Below are positions 8,896-19,475 of a stretch of DNA of 64,000 nt, piece by piece (within the stretch, counting starts at the first letter, position 1; every line of letters begins with the position of its first letter). A program made the position numbers and the translations under genes. The DNA lies in assembly GCF_001425785.1 (NCBI RefSeq), contig NZ_LMDI01000002.1:1-64000 (forward strand), read 5' to 3'. Source of the DNA: Rhizobacter sp. Root1221. Its GTDB lineage: Bacteria; Pseudomonadota; Gammaproteobacteria; Burkholderiales; Burkholderiaceae_C. A model generated the notes under the pieces. It saw nothing but the letters and a program-made list of their open reading frames with translations. It was not told where the DNA came from and searched no databases.

Positions 8896-9861
8896 TCAGG
8901 CCTGGCTGTCCAGTGACGCGGACGCGATCAGTTGCACACACAGCTGCTCGTAGCTGATGCCCGAGGCCTTGGCCGACATCGGCACCAGCGAGTGCGATGT
9001 CATGCCCGGCGACGTGTTGATCTCGAGCAGGAACGGCTTGCGGTCGCTCTTCCTGATCATCAGGTCGGCGCGGCCCCAGCCGCGGCAGCCGAGCGTGCGG
9101 TAGGCCGCCACGACGATGCGCTGGATCTCGGCCTCCTCGTCCGCCGGCAGCCCGCTCGGGCAGTGGTACTTCACCACGTCGGTGAAGTACTTGTTCTGGT
9201 AGTCGTACGCCCCTTCCGGCGCGGCGATGCGGATCACCGGCAGCGCGCGGGCGGACGGGCCGTTGCCGAACACCGGGCACGTGACCTCCTCGCCGTCGAT
9301 GAACTCTTCGCACAGCACGTCGGGGTCGTACTTCGCGGACAGCGTGACGGCAGCGGCCATCTCCGCACCGGTGCTGACCTTCGTGACGCCGATGGACGAG
9401 CCTTCACGCGGCGGCTTGACGATGAGCGGCAGCCCGAGCGTGCCGGGCACGGCCGCCACGCGGGGCGCGTCCTGCTCCTCCGGCGCGAGCCGCACGTACT
9501 TCGGTGTGGGCAGCCCTTCGGCGATCCACACCCGCTTGGTCATCACCTTGTCCATCGCGATGCTGGACGCCATCACGCCGGAACCGGTGTACGGGATGCC
9601 GAGCAGCTCCAGCGCGCCCTGCACGGTGCCATCCTCGCCGTGGCGGCCGTGCAGCGCGATGAAGCAGCGGGCAAAGCCCTGCTTCTTCAGCTCGCCGAGT
9701 TCCTGTTCGGACGGGTCGAACGCGTGGGCGTCCACCCCTTGCGACTGCAACGCGGCGAGCACGCCGTTGCCGGACATCAGCGAGATGTCCCGTTCGGCCG
9801 AGCTGCCGCCCAGCAGGACGGCCACCTTGCCGAGGGTCTTGACGTCGATGGTGTTGGTCAT
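8896..9861 (-). CDS. ddlB: D-alanine-D-alanine ligase
   Basis: ATP-grasp ligase of 321 residues that makes the D-Ala-D-Ala end of the peptidoglycan stem. It has the Ddl start [20 protein letters not shown], the [25 protein letters not shown] motif, the ATP-binding [10 protein letters not shown] loop and the metal-binding [17 protein letters not shown] near the end. It overlaps murC by 4 bases (ATGA), indicating translational coupling. Confidence 0.97.
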   Translation of the reverse strand: MTNTIDVKTLGKVAVLLGGSSAERDISLMSGNGVLAALQSQGVDAHAFDPSEQELGELKKQGFARCFIALHGRHGEDGTVQGALELLGIPYTGSGVMASSIAMDKVMTKRVWIAEGLPTPKYVRLAPEEQDAPRVAAVPGTLGLPLIVKPPREGSSIGVTKVSTGAEMAAAVTLSAKYDPDVLCEEFIDGEEVTCPVFGNGPSARALPVIRIAAPEGAYDYQNKYFTDVVKYHCPSGLPADEEAEIQRIVVAAYRTLGCRGWGRADLMIRKSDRKPFLLEINTSPGMTSHSLVPMSAKASGISYEQLCVQLIASASLDSQA

Positions 9862-11267
9862 GCGCCCTCCTTGAGCATTTCGAGGACCTGGGCGGGCACG
9901 GCACCGATGGTGCCCGCGCCCATGGAAATCACGACGTCGCCGTCGCGTGCGTGTTCGACGATCGTGGCCGGCATCTGTGCGATGTCGTCCACGAAGATGG
10001 GGTCCACCTTGCCCGCCACCCGCAGTGCACGGGCCAGCGAACGGCCGTCGGCGGCCACCACCGGCGCCTCGCCGGCGGCATACACCTCACCCAGCAGCAC
10101 CGCGTCGGCCGACCCCATCACCTTGACGAAGTCCTCGAAGCAGTCGCGGGTGCGCGTGTAGCGGTGGGGCTGGAACGCGATCACGAGCCGGCGGCCCGGG
10201 AAGGCGCCGCGCGCGGCGGCGATCACCGCGGCCATCTCCACGGGGTGGTGGCCGTAGTCGTCGATCAGCGTGAAGTGGCCGCCGGTGCGCGCCGGCTGTT
10301 CGCCATAACGCTGGAAGCGGCGGCCCACGCCATGGAATTCACGGAGCGCCTTCACGATGGGCGCATCGGGCAATTCGAGTTCGGTGGCCACCGCGACCAC
10401 GGCCAGCGCGTTGAGCACGTTGTGTTCACCGGGCAAGTTCAGCGTGATATCGAGGTCGGGCATCACCACGCCGTTGCGGCGCTGCACCGTGAAGCGCATC
10501 TGGCCACCGGGCAACGCCAGCACGTTCACCGCGCGCACCTGCGCGTCCTCGCCGAAGCCGTAGGTGATGACCGGGCGCGACACCATCGGGATGATGGAGC
10601 GCACGCCAGGGTCGTCGCCACACAGCACCGCGGCGCCATAGAACGGCATGCGGTGCAGGAACTCGACGAACGCGCCCTTCAGCCGCGTGAGGTCGTGCCC
10701 GTAGGTGTCCATGTGGTCGGCATCGATGTTCGTGATGACCGACAGCACCGGCAGCAGGTTCAGGAACGACGCATCGGATTCATCCGCCTCCACGACGATG
10801 TAGTCACCCGAGCCGAGCCGCGAGTTGGCACCGGCCGCGTTCAACCGCCCGCCGATCACGAACGTGGGGTCGAGCCCCGCCTCGGCCAGCACGCTGGTCA
10901 CGAGCGACGTGGTGGTGGTCTTGCCGTGGGTGCCCGCGATGGCGATGCCCTGTTTCAGGCGCATCAGTTCGGCGAGCATCACCGCGCGCGGCACCACCGG
11001 CACGCGTTTGGCCCGGGCCGCGATCACCTCGGGGTTGTCGCCCTTCACCGCGGTGGACGTGACCACCGCTTCGGCACCGTCGATGTGGGCCGCATCGTGC
11101 CCCACGTGCACGCGGATGCCCAGCGACGCGAGGCGGCGCGTGACCGCGTTGTCACCCTGGTCGGAGCCAGAGACCGTGTAGCCGAGGTTGTGGAGGATCT
11201 CGGCGATGCCGCTCATGCCGGCGCCCCCGATGCCCACGAAGTGGATGTGTTTGACAGCGTGTTTCAT
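9858..11267 (-). CDS. murC: UDP-N-acetylmuramate-L-alanine ligase
   Basis: Mur ligase of 469 residues adding L-Ala to UDP-MurNAc. The N-terminal UDP-binding domain carries [17 protein letters not shown]; the ATP-binding P-loop is [13 protein letters not shown]; the [10 protein letters not shown] and [10 protein letters not shown] motifs and the C-terminal domain ([18 protein letters not shown]) follow. It overlaps murG by 4 bases and ddlB by 4 bases. Confidence 0.97.
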   Translation of the reverse strand: MKHAVKHIHFVGIGGAGMSGIAEILHNLGYTVSGSDQGDNAVTRRLASLGIRVHVGHDAAHIDGAEAVVTSTAVKGDNPEVIAARAKRVPVVPRAVMLAELMRLKQGIAIAGTHGKTTTTSLVTSVLAEAGLDPTFVIGGRLNAAGANSRLGSGDYIVVEADESDASFLNLLPVLSVITNIDADHMDTYGHDLTRLKGAFVEFLHRMPFYGAAVLCGDDPGVRSIIPMVSRPVITYGFGEDAQVRAVNVLALPGGQMRFTVQRRNGVVMPDLDITLNLPGEHNVLNALAVVAVATELELPDAPIVKALREFHGVGRRFQRYGEQPARTGGHFTLIDDYGHHPVEMAAVIAAARGAFPGRRLVIAFQPHRYTRTRDCFEDFVKVMGSADAVLLGEVYAAGEAPVVAADGRSLARALRVAGKVDPIFVDDIAQMPATIVEHARDGDVVISMGAGTIGAVPAQVLEMLKEGA

Positions 11268-12340
11268 GCAGCCAGCTTTTCAAGTTCGTCGGCCACGCGC
11301 GCAGCGGCGTGGGGCCGCGCCAGCCCGCGGGCCTTCGTGGCCATCGCGAGGAGCGCTTCGCGGTCCAGGCCGGCCAGCAGGTCGGCGAGGGCGCGCGGGT
11401 TGAAGTCGGCCTGCGGCAGGTGGATGCCGGCGCCGTGCGATGCGAGCCACTGCGCGTTGTCGCGCTGGTGGCTGGTGGTGCTGACGATCAGCGGCACCAG
11501 GACGCCCGGCACTCCGGCCGCGCACAGCTCGCTCACCGTCACCGCGCCAGCGCGGCACAGGATCAGGTCGCATCCGGCGAGCCGCTCGGCCATGTTGTCG
11601 ATGAACGGCAGCACCTCGGCCTCGAGCCCCATGGAGTCGTACGCCGCCTTGGCGGCTTCCAGGTTGGCCTGGCCCGTCTGGTGCACGATGCGCGGGCGCT
11701 GGTCGAGGGCCAGCAAGGCGAGGGCCTGCGGCACGGTGTCGTTCAGCACCCGTGCGCCCAGGCTGCCGCCCACCACCAGCAGCCGCAGCGGGCCGGTGCG
11801 CGAGGCATACCGCTGCGCCGGTTCGGGCAACGCCTCGATTTCGGCGCGCACCGGGTTGCCGGTGACCAGCCCGCCCTTGGTGCCATGGGCCGCCTTGCCA
11901 TCGAACCCGAAGCCCACGCGATCGGCCACCGGCAGCAGCGCTTTGTTGCTCATCAACAGTGCCGCGTCAGCGTTGACGAGCATCAGCGGCTTGCCCAGCA
12001 GCGAAGCCATCAGGCCGCCCGGGAAACACACGTAGCCGCCCATGCCCAGCACGACGGTGGCGCCGCGGCGGCGCAGGATGCGCAGGCAACTCCAGAACGC
12101 CGCCAGCAGGCGCAGGCCGCCCGTCATCGTGTGCACGAGGCCCTTGCCGCGCAGGCCGCTGAACGTGATGGTGTCCATCGCGATGCCCGACGGTGGCACG
12201 AGCTTGTTCTCCATGCCGTGCGTGGTGCCGAGCCAGCTCACGGTCCAGCCGCGCTGCTGCATCTCGCGCGCCACGGCCAGGCCGGGAATGACGTGGCCGC
12301 CGGTGCCGGCGGCCATGACGACGAGGTGGCGCGAGGTCAT
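11264..12340 (-). CDS. murG: Undecaprenyl-PP-MurNAc-pentapeptide GlcNAc transferase
   Basis: Membrane-associated GT-B glycosyltransferase of 358 residues that converts lipid I to lipid II. The N-terminal glycine-rich loop is [19 protein letters not shown], a second is [13 protein letters not shown], and the UDP-GlcNAc-binding region includes [12 protein letters not shown] and [23 protein letters not shown]. The start at 12340 overlaps the ftsW stop by 4 bases (ATGA). An open frame extending to 13444 is only the shadow of ftsW in another phase. Confidence 0.96.
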   Translation of the reverse strand: MTSRHLVVMAAGTGGHVIPGLAVAREMQQRGWTVSWLGTTHGMENKLVPPSGIAMDTITFSGLRGKGLVHTMTGGLRLLAAFWSCLRILRRRGATVVLGMGGYVCFPGGLMASLLGKPLMLVNADAALLMSNKALLPVADRVGFGFDGKAAHGTKGGLVTGNPVRAEIEALPEPAQRYASRTGPLRLLVVGGSLGARVLNDTVPQALALLALDQRPRIVHQTGQANLEAAKAAYDSMGLEAEVLPFIDNMAERLAGCDLILCRAGAVTVSELCAAGVPGVLVPLIVSTTSHQRDNAQWLASHGAGIHLPQADFNPRALADLLAGLDREALLAMATKARGLARPHAAARVADELEKLAA

Positions 12341-13593
12341 GCCCTGCCCCCCCGCATCAACTGCCGGTTCTCGATGTCCACCCGCACGACGATCGCGAGC
12401 GACACCAGGTTGAGCAGGATGGCCGATCCGCCGAAACTCATCAGCGGCAGCGTGAGCCCCTTGGTGGGCAACAGCCCGAGGTTCACGCCCATGTTGATGA
12501 AGGCCTGCCCGCCCATCCAGATGCCGATGCCCTGCGCGAACAGGCCGGCAAAGACGCGGTCGAGCGCGATGGCCTGGCGGCCGATGTGAAAGAGCCGGCG
12601 CGACAACCAGAAGAACGCGACGATCACGCACGCCACGCCGAGGAAGCCGAGTTCCTCGCCGATCACCGCGAGCAGGAAGTCGGTGTGGGCCTCGGGCAGG
12701 TAGTGCAGCTTCTCGACACTCGACCCGAGCCCCTGGCCGAAGATCTCGCCGCGGCCGAACGCGATCAGCGAGTGCGACAGCTGGTAGGCCTTGCCGAGGG
12801 TGTACTTCACGTCCCACGGGTCCAGGTACGCGAAGATGCGCTCGCGCCGCCACGGGCTGGCCGAGATCATGATGACGAACGCAGCCACCAGCACCAGCGT
12901 GATCAGCAGGAACATGCGGCCGTTGACACCGCCGAGGAACAGGATGCCCATCGCGATGGCCGCGATCACGAGGAAGGCACCCATGTCGGGTTCCGCCAGC
13001 AGCAGCAGGCCCACCACCCCCACGGCGATGGCCATCGGGAACACGGCGCGGACGAAGTTCTCCTTCACGTCCATCTTGCGCACCATGTAGTCGGCCGCGT
13101 AGAGCGCCATGGCCAGCTTCGCCAGCTCGGATGGCTGGAAGTTGATGATGCCGAGCGGGATCCAGCGCCGCGCACCGTTGACCGCCCGGCCCACGTGCGG
13201 GATCAGCACGGCCACCAGCGCCAGCAGCGTGGCCACGAAGATCCACGGGGCGTACTTCTCCCACAGGCTCAGCGGCAGCTGCACCACGATCAGCGCGGCC
13301 ACGAACCCCACCACGATGGACAGGATGTGGCGGGTCAGGAAGTGGGTGCTCTTGTAGAGCAGGAACTTCGGGTTGTCGGGCATCGCCACCGACGCCGAGT
13401 ACACCATCACCGTGCCCAGCGCGAGCAAGGCCACCACCATCCACACGAGCGGCTGGTCGAACCCCTGCAGCCGCACCGGCGTGCCCGACGGGCCGCTCCA
13501 GTCGCGGATGGGCACGCTGGTGTCACGCTGGAACAGCGCCATCACGCGTTCCTTGACGCGGTCGAAACCGACACGTTCGGCAAGGCTCGTCAT
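12337..13593 (-). CDS. ftsW: Peptidoglycan glycosyltransferase FtsW
   Basis: SEDS-family polytopic membrane protein of 418 residues that polymerises lipid II at the septum together with FtsI. About ten membrane helices are visible. Conserved SEDS segments include [28 protein letters not shown], the loop [20 protein letters not shown] and the C-terminal [15 protein letters not shown]. It follows murD with a 4-base overlap. Confidence 0.96.
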   Translation of the reverse strand: MTSLAERVGFDRVKERVMALFQRDTSVPIRDWSGPSGTPVRLQGFDQPLVWMVVALLALGTVMVYSASVAMPDNPKFLLYKSTHFLTRHILSIVVGFVAALIVVQLPLSLWEKYAPWIFVATLLALVAVLIPHVGRAVNGARRWIPLGIINFQPSELAKLAMALYAADYMVRKMDVKENFVRAVFPMAIAVGVVGLLLLAEPDMGAFLVIAAIAMGILFLGGVNGRMFLLITLVLVAAFVIMISASPWRRERIFAYLDPWDVKYTLGKAYQLSHSLIAFGRGEIFGQGLGSSVEKLHYLPEAHTDFLLAVIGEELGFLGVACVIVAFFWLSRRLFHIGRQAIALDRVFAGLFAQGIGIWMGGQAFINMGVNLGLLPTKGLTLPLMSFGGSAILLNLVSLAIVVRVDIENRQLMRGGRA

Positions 13594-15374
13594 GCGGACA
13601 TCCCTCCGCGGTCGGCCGCGATCGCCTGCACCTCGGCCACGAAGACCTCGGCGCGGTGCGCGTAGTTGCGGAACATGTCGAGGCTGGCGCAGGCCGGGCT
13701 GAGCAACACGGAATCGCCCTGGTGCGCCCGCTCGAAGGCCCAGCGGGTGGCCGCCTGCAGCGTGTCATGGCGTTGCACGGTCACACCGCTTTCGGCGATG
13801 GCGGCCTCGATGGCCTCGGCATCACGGCCGATCGTGGCCACGGCGCGGGCAAACCGCTGCACGGGTGCCATCAGCGGCGAGAAATCCTGGCCCTTGCCGT
13901 CGCCGCCCAGGATCACCACCAGGCGCGACGGCGCCTTGTCGGCGCCCAGGCCGGTCAAGGCGGCCACCGTGGCGCCCACGTTCGTGCCCTTGCTGTCGTC
14001 GTAGGCCTCGATGCCGTCGATGCTCAGGATGTACTCGACGCGGTGCGGTTCACCGCCATATTCGCGCAGGCCGTGCAGCATGGGCGCGATGGGGCAGCCC
14101 ACCGACGTGGCGAGTGCCAGCGCTGCCAGCGCGTTGGCCGCGTTGTGGCGGCCACGCACGCGCAGCGCGTCGGCCGGCATCAGGCGCTGGATGACCAGTT
14201 CCTCTTCCTCGACGGCCGCACCACGCTTGCGGCGCATGGCCGGCTCGTCGCTGACCAACGCCCGAACGAGCCACGTGATGCCGTTCTGCGTGAGGAGGCC
14301 ATAGTCGCCGGGGCGCTGGGGGGCGTCGAGCCCGAAACGCACCACGTCGCGTTCGATGGGTTTGGCAAACCGGCCCTTGCCCGGCACGGGCTTGGGCACC
14401 ATGGCCAGCACCAGCGGGTCGTCGCGGTTGATGACCATCACCGCGGTGGACCCGAACGCGCGGGCCTTCGCCGCGGCATAGGCGTCCATGGACCCGTGCC
14501 AGTCGAGGTGGTCCTGCGTGACGTTGAGCACCGTGGCGGCGGACGGTTCGAAGCCCTTCACGCCGTCCAGCTGGAAGCTCGACAGCTCGAGCACCCACAC
14601 CTCCGGCAGGTGCGCGAACACCGGCCCGGGCGGCGGCGGCGGGATCAGGTGCGACGGCGGGCCGCCACCGGAAACCTCGGCCTCGGCCTCTTCGGCCACC
14701 ACGGCGGGCGCGGGCTCTGCCGCATCCTCGACGTCGGGCGATTCGCCATCCAGCGCGGCAAGGTCGGCCAGCACCTCGGGGTCGTCCAGCGTTTCCACGG
14801 GTTCGGCCACCTCGGCTTCGGCCGGCGCTTCCGGTGCCACGGCCGCCTCCTCGGGCGCCGGCTCCAGGTCGAGCGCGGCGGCCAGCGTGTCGAGCATCGT
14901 GGGGCCGATGTTGCCCGCCACGGCCACGCGCAGGCCGGTGCGCTCGATGAGCTGCGCCGTCATCGACGTGGTGGTGGTCTTGCCGTTGGTGCCGGTGATG
15001 GCGATGACCTTGGGCGCGTACTGGCGCGTGGCCTTCAGGTCGGCGAGCGCCGCGGCGAAGAGGTCGAGCTCTCCCTGCACCGGCACGCCGGTGGCCCGCG
15101 CCTGCGCCAGCAGCGGCGCGATGCGCGGGTCGATGGGGGCCAGGCCCGGGCTCTTGAACACCATCTGCACGCCGATCAGCGACTGGTCGTCGAACGCGCC
15201 ACCGAGGCGGCGGGCCCCCGGCACCTGTTCGGCCAGCGCGGCGGCGTGCGGCGGGTTGTCGCGGGAATCCCAGACGGTGACCGACGCACCGAAGCGCGCG
15301 CACCAGCGCGCCATCGCGAGCCCGGAGTCTCCGAGCCCGAGCACCAGCACTGAGATGTCCTTGAGGTACTTCAT
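13590..15374 (-). CDS. murD: UDP-N-acetylmuramoyl-L-alanine-D-glutamate ligase with large insertion
   Basis: Mur ligase of 594 residues adding D-Glu. Typical MurD is about 440-460 residues. Core motifs are intact: the N-terminal [15 protein letters not shown]-loop [39 protein letters not shown] and the C-terminal [12 protein letters not shown] and [10 protein letters not shown]. The extra length comes mainly from an Ala/Glu/Pro-rich low-complexity insert at residues ~170-253 (14616-14867), placed between the P-loop subdomain and the ELSSFQ strand, plus a smaller charged insert near residue 380 ([13 protein letters not shown]). Both are in frame and the gene is clearly functional in outline. 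Confidence 0.95.
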   Translation of the reverse strand: MKYLKDISVLVLGLGDSGLAMARWCARFGASVTVWDSRDNPPHAAALAEQVPGARRLGGAFDDQSLIGVQMVFKSPGLAPIDPRIAPLLAQARATGVPVQGELDLFAAALADLKATRQYAPKVIAITGTNGKTTTTSMTAQLIERTGLRVAVAGNIGPTMLDTLAAALDLEPAPEEAAVAPEAPAEAEVAEPVETLDDPEVLADLAALDGESPDVEDAAEPAPAVVAEEAEAEVSGGGPPSHLIPPPPPGPVFAHLPEVWVLELSSFQLDGVKGFEPSAATVLNVTQDHLDWHGSMDAYAAAKARAFGSTAVMVINRDDPLVLAMVPKPVPGKGRFAKPIERDVVRFGLDAPQRPGDYGLLTQNGITWLVRALVSDEPAMRRKRGAAVEEEELVIQRLMPADALRVRGRHNAANALAALALATSVGCPIAPMLHGLREYGGEPHRVEYILSIDGIEAYDDSKGTNVGATVAALTGLGADKAPSRLVVILGGDGKGQDFSPLMAPVQRFARAVATIGRDAEAIEAAIAESGVTVQRHDTLQAATRWAFERAHQGDSVLLSPACASLDMFRNYAHRAEVFVAEVQAIAADRGGMSA

Positions 15375-15392
15375 CGGTTCAACGCAGTCGGT

Positions 15393-16574
15393 TCAACGCA
15401 ATTTCAGGCTCGCCAACCCCACCAGGCACAACAGCATGGTGATGATCCAGAAGCGCACGACCACCTGGGTCTCGCGCCAGCCCGATTTCTCGAAATGGTG
15501 GTGAAGCGGGGCCATCTTGAAGATGCGGCGCCCGGTGCCGTAACGCTTCTTGGTGAACTTGAACCAGCTCACCTGCAGCATCACCGACAAGGCCTCGACC
15601 ACGAAGATGCCGCCCATGATGGACAGCACGACTTCCTGGCGGGTGATCACGGCAATGGTGCCCAGCGCGCCGCCGAGCGACAACGCGCCCACGTCGCCCA
15701 TGAACACCTGCGCCGGGTGGGTGTTGAACCACAGGAACGCGAGGCCCGCACCGGCCATGGCCGCGCAGAAGATCAGCAGTTCACCGGCGCCCGGGATGTA
15801 CGGGAACAGCAGGTACTTCGAGTACACCGAGCTGCCCACCACGTACGCGAACACGCCGAGCGCCGAGCCCACCATCACCACGGGCATGATGGCCAGGCCG
15901 TCGAGGCCGTCGGTCAGGTTCACCGCGTTGCTGCTGCCCACGATGACGATGTAGGTCAGGATGATGAAACCGAACACCCCGAGCGGGTAGCTGATGCTCT
16001 TGACGAACGGGATCATCAGGTCGGCCTTCGGCGGCAGGTCGTTCGAGAAGCCGCTCTGCACCCAGCGCAGGAACAGCTCCAGCACCCGCAGGTTCGACGT
16101 CTCGGACACGCTGAACGCCAGGTACAACGCCGCGACCAAGCCGATCAACGATTGCCAGAAGTACTTCTCGCGCGAGCGCATGCCCTCGGGGTTCTTGTGG
16201 ACCACCTTGCGCCAGTCGTCCACCCACCCGATGGCGCCGAAACCCAGCGTCACGAGCATCACGATCCACACGAAGCGGTTGCTCCAGTCGAACCACAGCA
16301 ACGTGCTCACCGCGATGCCGAGCAGGATCAGCACCCCGCCCATCGTGGGCGTGCCACTCTTGACCAGGTGTTCGGCCACGCCGTACTCGCGGATCGGCTG
16401 CCCGATCTTGAGCGACGTGAGGCGCCGGATCACCCATGGGCCCATGGCCAGGCCGATCAGCAGCGACGTCATGGCTGCCAGCACCGCACGGAACGTGAGG
16501 TACTGGAACACGCGCAGGAACCCGAGCTGGTCGGGGTAGGTGTTCTGCAGCCATTGAGCCAGGCTAAGCAGCAT
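15393..16574 (-). CDS. mraY: Phospho-MurNAc-pentapeptide transferase
   Basis: Ten-helix membrane enzyme of 393 residues that transfers phospho-MurNAc-pentapeptide to undecaprenyl phosphate, forming lipid I. Signature segments: [47 protein letters not shown] with the catalytic aspartates, [15 protein letters not shown], and the C-terminal [14 protein letters not shown]. It overlaps the end of murF by 11 bases. Confidence 0.97.
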   Translation of the reverse strand: MLLSLAQWLQNTYPDQLGFLRVFQYLTFRAVLAAMTSLLIGLAMGPWVIRRLTSLKIGQPIREYGVAEHLVKSGTPTMGGVLILLGIAVSTLLWFDWSNRFVWIVMLVTLGFGAIGWVDDWRKVVHKNPEGMRSREKYFWQSLIGLVAALYLAFSVSETSNLRVLELFLRWVQSGFSNDLPPKADLMIPFVKSISYPLGVFGFIILTYIVIVGSSNAVNLTDGLDGLAIMPVVMVGSALGVFAYVVGSSVYSKYLLFPYIPGAGELLIFCAAMAGAGLAFLWFNTHPAQVFMGDVGALSLGGALGTIAVITRQEVVLSIMGGIFVVEALSVMLQVSWFKFTKKRYGTGRRIFKMAPLHHHFEKSGWRETQVVVRFWIITMLLCLVGLASLKLR

Positions 16575-17967
16575 GTGGGTTTCCTTGGTTCTGTGCAGGT
16601 GCGGGCGACACGAGCGCCCCGACGACCTGTTCCATCTTCATGAAGCGCGAGCCCTTGACGAGCACGGCGCACGCCTGCGGCGCCTGTGGCAGCGCGGCGA
16701 CCAGGTCGGCCACGCTGTCGAAATGCCGGGATCCGGCAAACGCGGCGGCGGCATGCCGGCACAGCTCGCCCACCGTCCAGAAGTGATCGACCCCTTGGGC
16801 CTTCGCGTACGCGCCCACCTCCTCGTGGAAGGCGGGGCCCTGGTCGCCCACTTCGCCCATGTCGCCGAGCACGAGCCAGCGCGGGCCGGTCATCTGCGAC
16901 AGCACCTCGACGGCCGCGCGGGCCGAATCGGGGTTCGCGTTGTACGTGTCGTCCACCAGCGTCACGGGTTGGCCGTGCAACGTGGCGGTCTTCAGTTGCG
17001 AGCGGCCCTTGACGGGCTCGAACGCCTCGAGGCCGCGCACCACCGCGTCGAGCGGCGCACCCGCGGCCAGCGCACAGGCCGTGACGGCGAGCGCGTTCTT
17101 GACGTTGTGCAGGCCCGCGATGCGCAACTGCACCGCCTGGAAGCCGGCGGGGGTGTGCAACATCAGCGACCAGTGGTCGTCCACCCACTCGGCGTCGGCC
17201 GTGATGTCGGCTGCGCCTTGCAACGCGAACGTGACGCTCGGGCGGCTGCCGGCAAGGCCGTGCCACAGCGGCGCGAACTCGTCGTCGGCCGGGTACACCG
17301 CCACGCCGGCCGGACCCAAGGCTTCGATCACAGTGCCGTTTTCACGGGCCACGGCCTCGACACTCGCCATGAACTCCTGGTGCTCGCGCTGGGCGTTGTT
17401 GACCAGCGCCACCGTGGGCGCGGCCATCTCGGCCAGCCACGCGATCTCGCCCGGGTGGTTCATGCCCAGCTCGACCACGCCGGCGCGGTGCCACTGCAAT
17501 GTGTCTTGCCGCAGGCGCAGCAGCGTGAGCGGCACGCCGATGTCGTTGTTGAAATTGCCCACGGTAGAGAAGGCGCCGTCGCCCACCCAGGCCGACAGCA
17601 CGCTCGCGAGCATCTGCGTGACGGTGGTCTTGCCGTTGCTGCCGGTCACGGCCACCAGCGGCAGCGCCATCTTCGCGCGCCACGCCCTGGCCAGCTCGCC
17701 GAGGGCGCGTTTGCTGTCAGGCACCAGCAGGCCTGGCAACCCGGCCTCGGCCAAGCCACGTTCGGCCAGCGCTGCCACCGCACCGGCGGCCTTGGCATTG
17801 GCGAGGAAGTCGTTCGCGTCGAACCGCTCGCCGCGCAACGCGACGAACAGGTCGCCCGACTGCAACGTGCGGGTGTCCGAATGCACACGACCGAGCGCCA
17901 CCGCGCCGTCACCCACGAGGGTGGAGCCTGGCAGCAGCGCGTGGGCCTGGGAGAGGGTCATCATCAT
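16564..17967 (-). CDS. murF: UDP-MurNAc-tripeptide-D-alanyl-D-alanine ligase
   Basis: Mur ligase of 467 residues that adds D-Ala-D-Ala. The N-terminal domain has [18 protein letters not shown], the P-loop is [14 protein letters not shown], followed by [25 protein letters not shown], and the C-terminal [18 protein letters not shown]. Three consecutive ATG codons open the frame; the first (17967) gives the ATGA overlap with murE. Confidence 0.96.
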   Translation of the reverse strand: MMMTLSQAHALLPGSTLVGDGAVALGRVHSDTRTLQSGDLFVALRGERFDANDFLANAKAAGAVAALAERGLAEAGLPGLLVPDSKRALGELARAWRAKMALPLVAVTGSNGKTTVTQMLASVLSAWVGDGAFSTVGNFNNDIGVPLTLLRLRQDTLQWHRAGVVELGMNHPGEIAWLAEMAAPTVALVNNAQREHQEFMASVEAVARENGTVIEALGPAGVAVYPADDEFAPLWHGLAGSRPSVTFALQGAADITADAEWVDDHWSLMLHTPAGFQAVQLRIAGLHNVKNALAVTACALAAGAPLDAVVRGLEAFEPVKGRSQLKTATLHGQPVTLVDDTYNANPDSARAAVEVLSQMTGPRWLVLGDMGEVGDQGPAFHEEVGAYAKAQGVDHFWTVGELCRHAAAAFAGSRHFDSVADLVAALPQAPQACAVLVKGSRFMKMEQVVGALVSPAPAQNQGNPHAA

Positions 17968-19475
17968 TGGGGTCTCCGCGCGAGCGCGGCCTCCGCTTCG
18001 GCCACGTCGGAGAACGGGTGTTTCACCCCCGCGATCTCCTGCTCGGCCTCGTGTCCCTTGCCGGCCACCATCACCACGTCGTGGTGGTGCGCACCCGAGA
18101 TGGCGTGACCGATGGCGGCGCGCCGGTCCTCGATCAGCGACACCGGCGCGTTGGCGCCCATGCCCGCGGCAATCTGGCGCAGGATCTCGGCGGGATCTTC
18201 ATGGCGCGGGTTGTCGCTGGTGACCACCACGTGGTCGGCCAGGCGTTCGGCGATGGCGCCCATCATGGGGCGCTTGGTGGCATCGCGGTTGCCGCCACAC
18301 CCGAACACGGCCCACAACCGGCCACCGCGCGCGTGCGCGAGCGGGCGCAATGCTTCGAGCGCCTTTTCCAGCGCGTCGGGCGTGTGGGCGTAGTCGACCA
18401 CCACCTGGGGGCCATCGTCGCCGCCCACCCGCTGCATGCGGCCGGGCACCGGCGTCAGCGACGCGCACACCGCTGCCGCGTCCACGAGCGACACCCCGGC
18501 AGCGCGCAACGCCCCGATCACGGCCAGCACGTTGGACGCGTTGTAGTCGCCGATCAGGCGGGTCTGCACGGACACCGTGTGGGGGCCTTCGTTCACCGTG
18601 AACGCCAGGCCTCCGGCGTGGTAGTGGATGTGGCGGGCCTGCAGGCGCGCCGCATGGTGCGCCTGGGCGCTGAAGGTCCACAGGTCGAGCTGGCCTTCGT
18701 CGAGCTGGCGCGCGAGCGATGCACCCTGCTCGTCGTCGACGTTGAGCACCGCCGCCCGCAGGCCCGGCCACGCGAACAGCCGCGCCTTGGCTTCCCAGTA
18801 GGCGGCCATGCCACCATGGAAGTCGAGGTGGTCGCGCGTGAAATTGGTGAACATCGCCACGGAGATGCGGGCCCCCGCGAGGCGCTGCTCGACGATGCCG
18901 ATCGACGAGGCCTCGATGGCGCAGGCCGAGAAGCCGCTGTCGGCGAACCGGCGGAACGCGGCCTGCAGCGTCACGGGGTCCGGCGTCGTCAGGCCGGTCG
19001 AGACCACCTGGGCATTCGGGGACGCTGCCGACGGCGGTTCACCCACCCCCAGTGTGCCGATCACGCCGCTGCGGCGGCCCAGAAGGCTCAGCGCCTGGGC
19101 GATCCACCACGCGCATGACGTCTTGCCATTGGTGCCGGTGACGGCAAACACCTCGAGTGCGTCGCTCGGGCGGCCGTAGAAGCGGTGCGCCAGTTCACCC
19201 GTGACGGACTTCAGGTCGGGCACGGCCGCGCACACGGCCCCGTCGAGCGGGAACGCGTTGGCCCCGTCGGCCTCCACAAGGCAGGCCACCGCACCGGCGG
19301 CGAGCGCGCCCGGCACGAACTGGCGGGCGTCGTGGCCGTAGCCGGGCCAGGCGATGAAGGCGTCGCCGGGCCGCACGCGGCGGCTGTCGGTGGCCAGGCC
19401 GGTGGCGCCGCGCGCCTTCAGCCACGCCACGGTGGCGTCGAGGTCACGGAGCAGGGTCATGGGCATCTGGTTCAT
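17964..19475 (-). CDS. murE: UDP-MurNAc-L-alanyl-D-glutamate-2,6-diaminopimelate ligase
   Basis: Mur ligase of 503 residues adding the third stem residue. The P-loop is VTGTNGKTSCAWW; STGLTTPDPVTLQ and the carbamylated-lysine region YWEAKARLF follow. The motif TSDNPRHEDP corresponds to the DNPR signature that selects meso-diaminopimelate, so the peptidoglycan is the usual Gram-negative type. The start is placed at 19475 because its ATG overlaps the ftsI stop (TGATG); Met4 and Met6 are alternatives. Confidence 0.95.
   Translation of the reverse strand: MNQMPMTLLRDLDATVAWLKARGATGLATDSRRVRPGDAFIAWPGYGHDARQFVPGALAAGAVACLVEADGANAFPLDGAVCAAVPDLKSVTGELAHRFYGRPSDALEVFAVTGTNGKTSCAWWIAQALSLLGRRSGVIGTLGVGEPPSAASPNAQVVSTGLTTPDPVTLQAAFRRFADSGFSACAIEASSIGIVEQRLAGARISVAMFTNFTRDHLDFHGGMAAYWEAKARLFAWPGLRAAVLNVDDEQGASLARQLDEGQLDLWTFSAQAHHAARLQARHIHYHAGGLAFTVNEGPHTVSVQTRLIGDYNASNVLAVIGALRAAGVSLVDAAAVCASLTPVPGRMQRVGGDDGPQVVVDYAHTPDALEKALEALRPLAHARGGRLWAVFGCGGNRDATKRPMMGAIAERLADHVVVTSDNPRHEDPAEILRQIAAGMGANAPVSLIEDRRAAIGHAISGAHHHDVVMVAGKGHEAEQEIAGVKHPFSDVAEAEAALARRPQ

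Noticed and set aside
11264-13444. A 726-codon minus frame suggesting a fusion upstream of MurG
   Set aside because: The first half is the out-of-phase shadow of ftsW; murG has its own ATG overlapping the ftsW stop.
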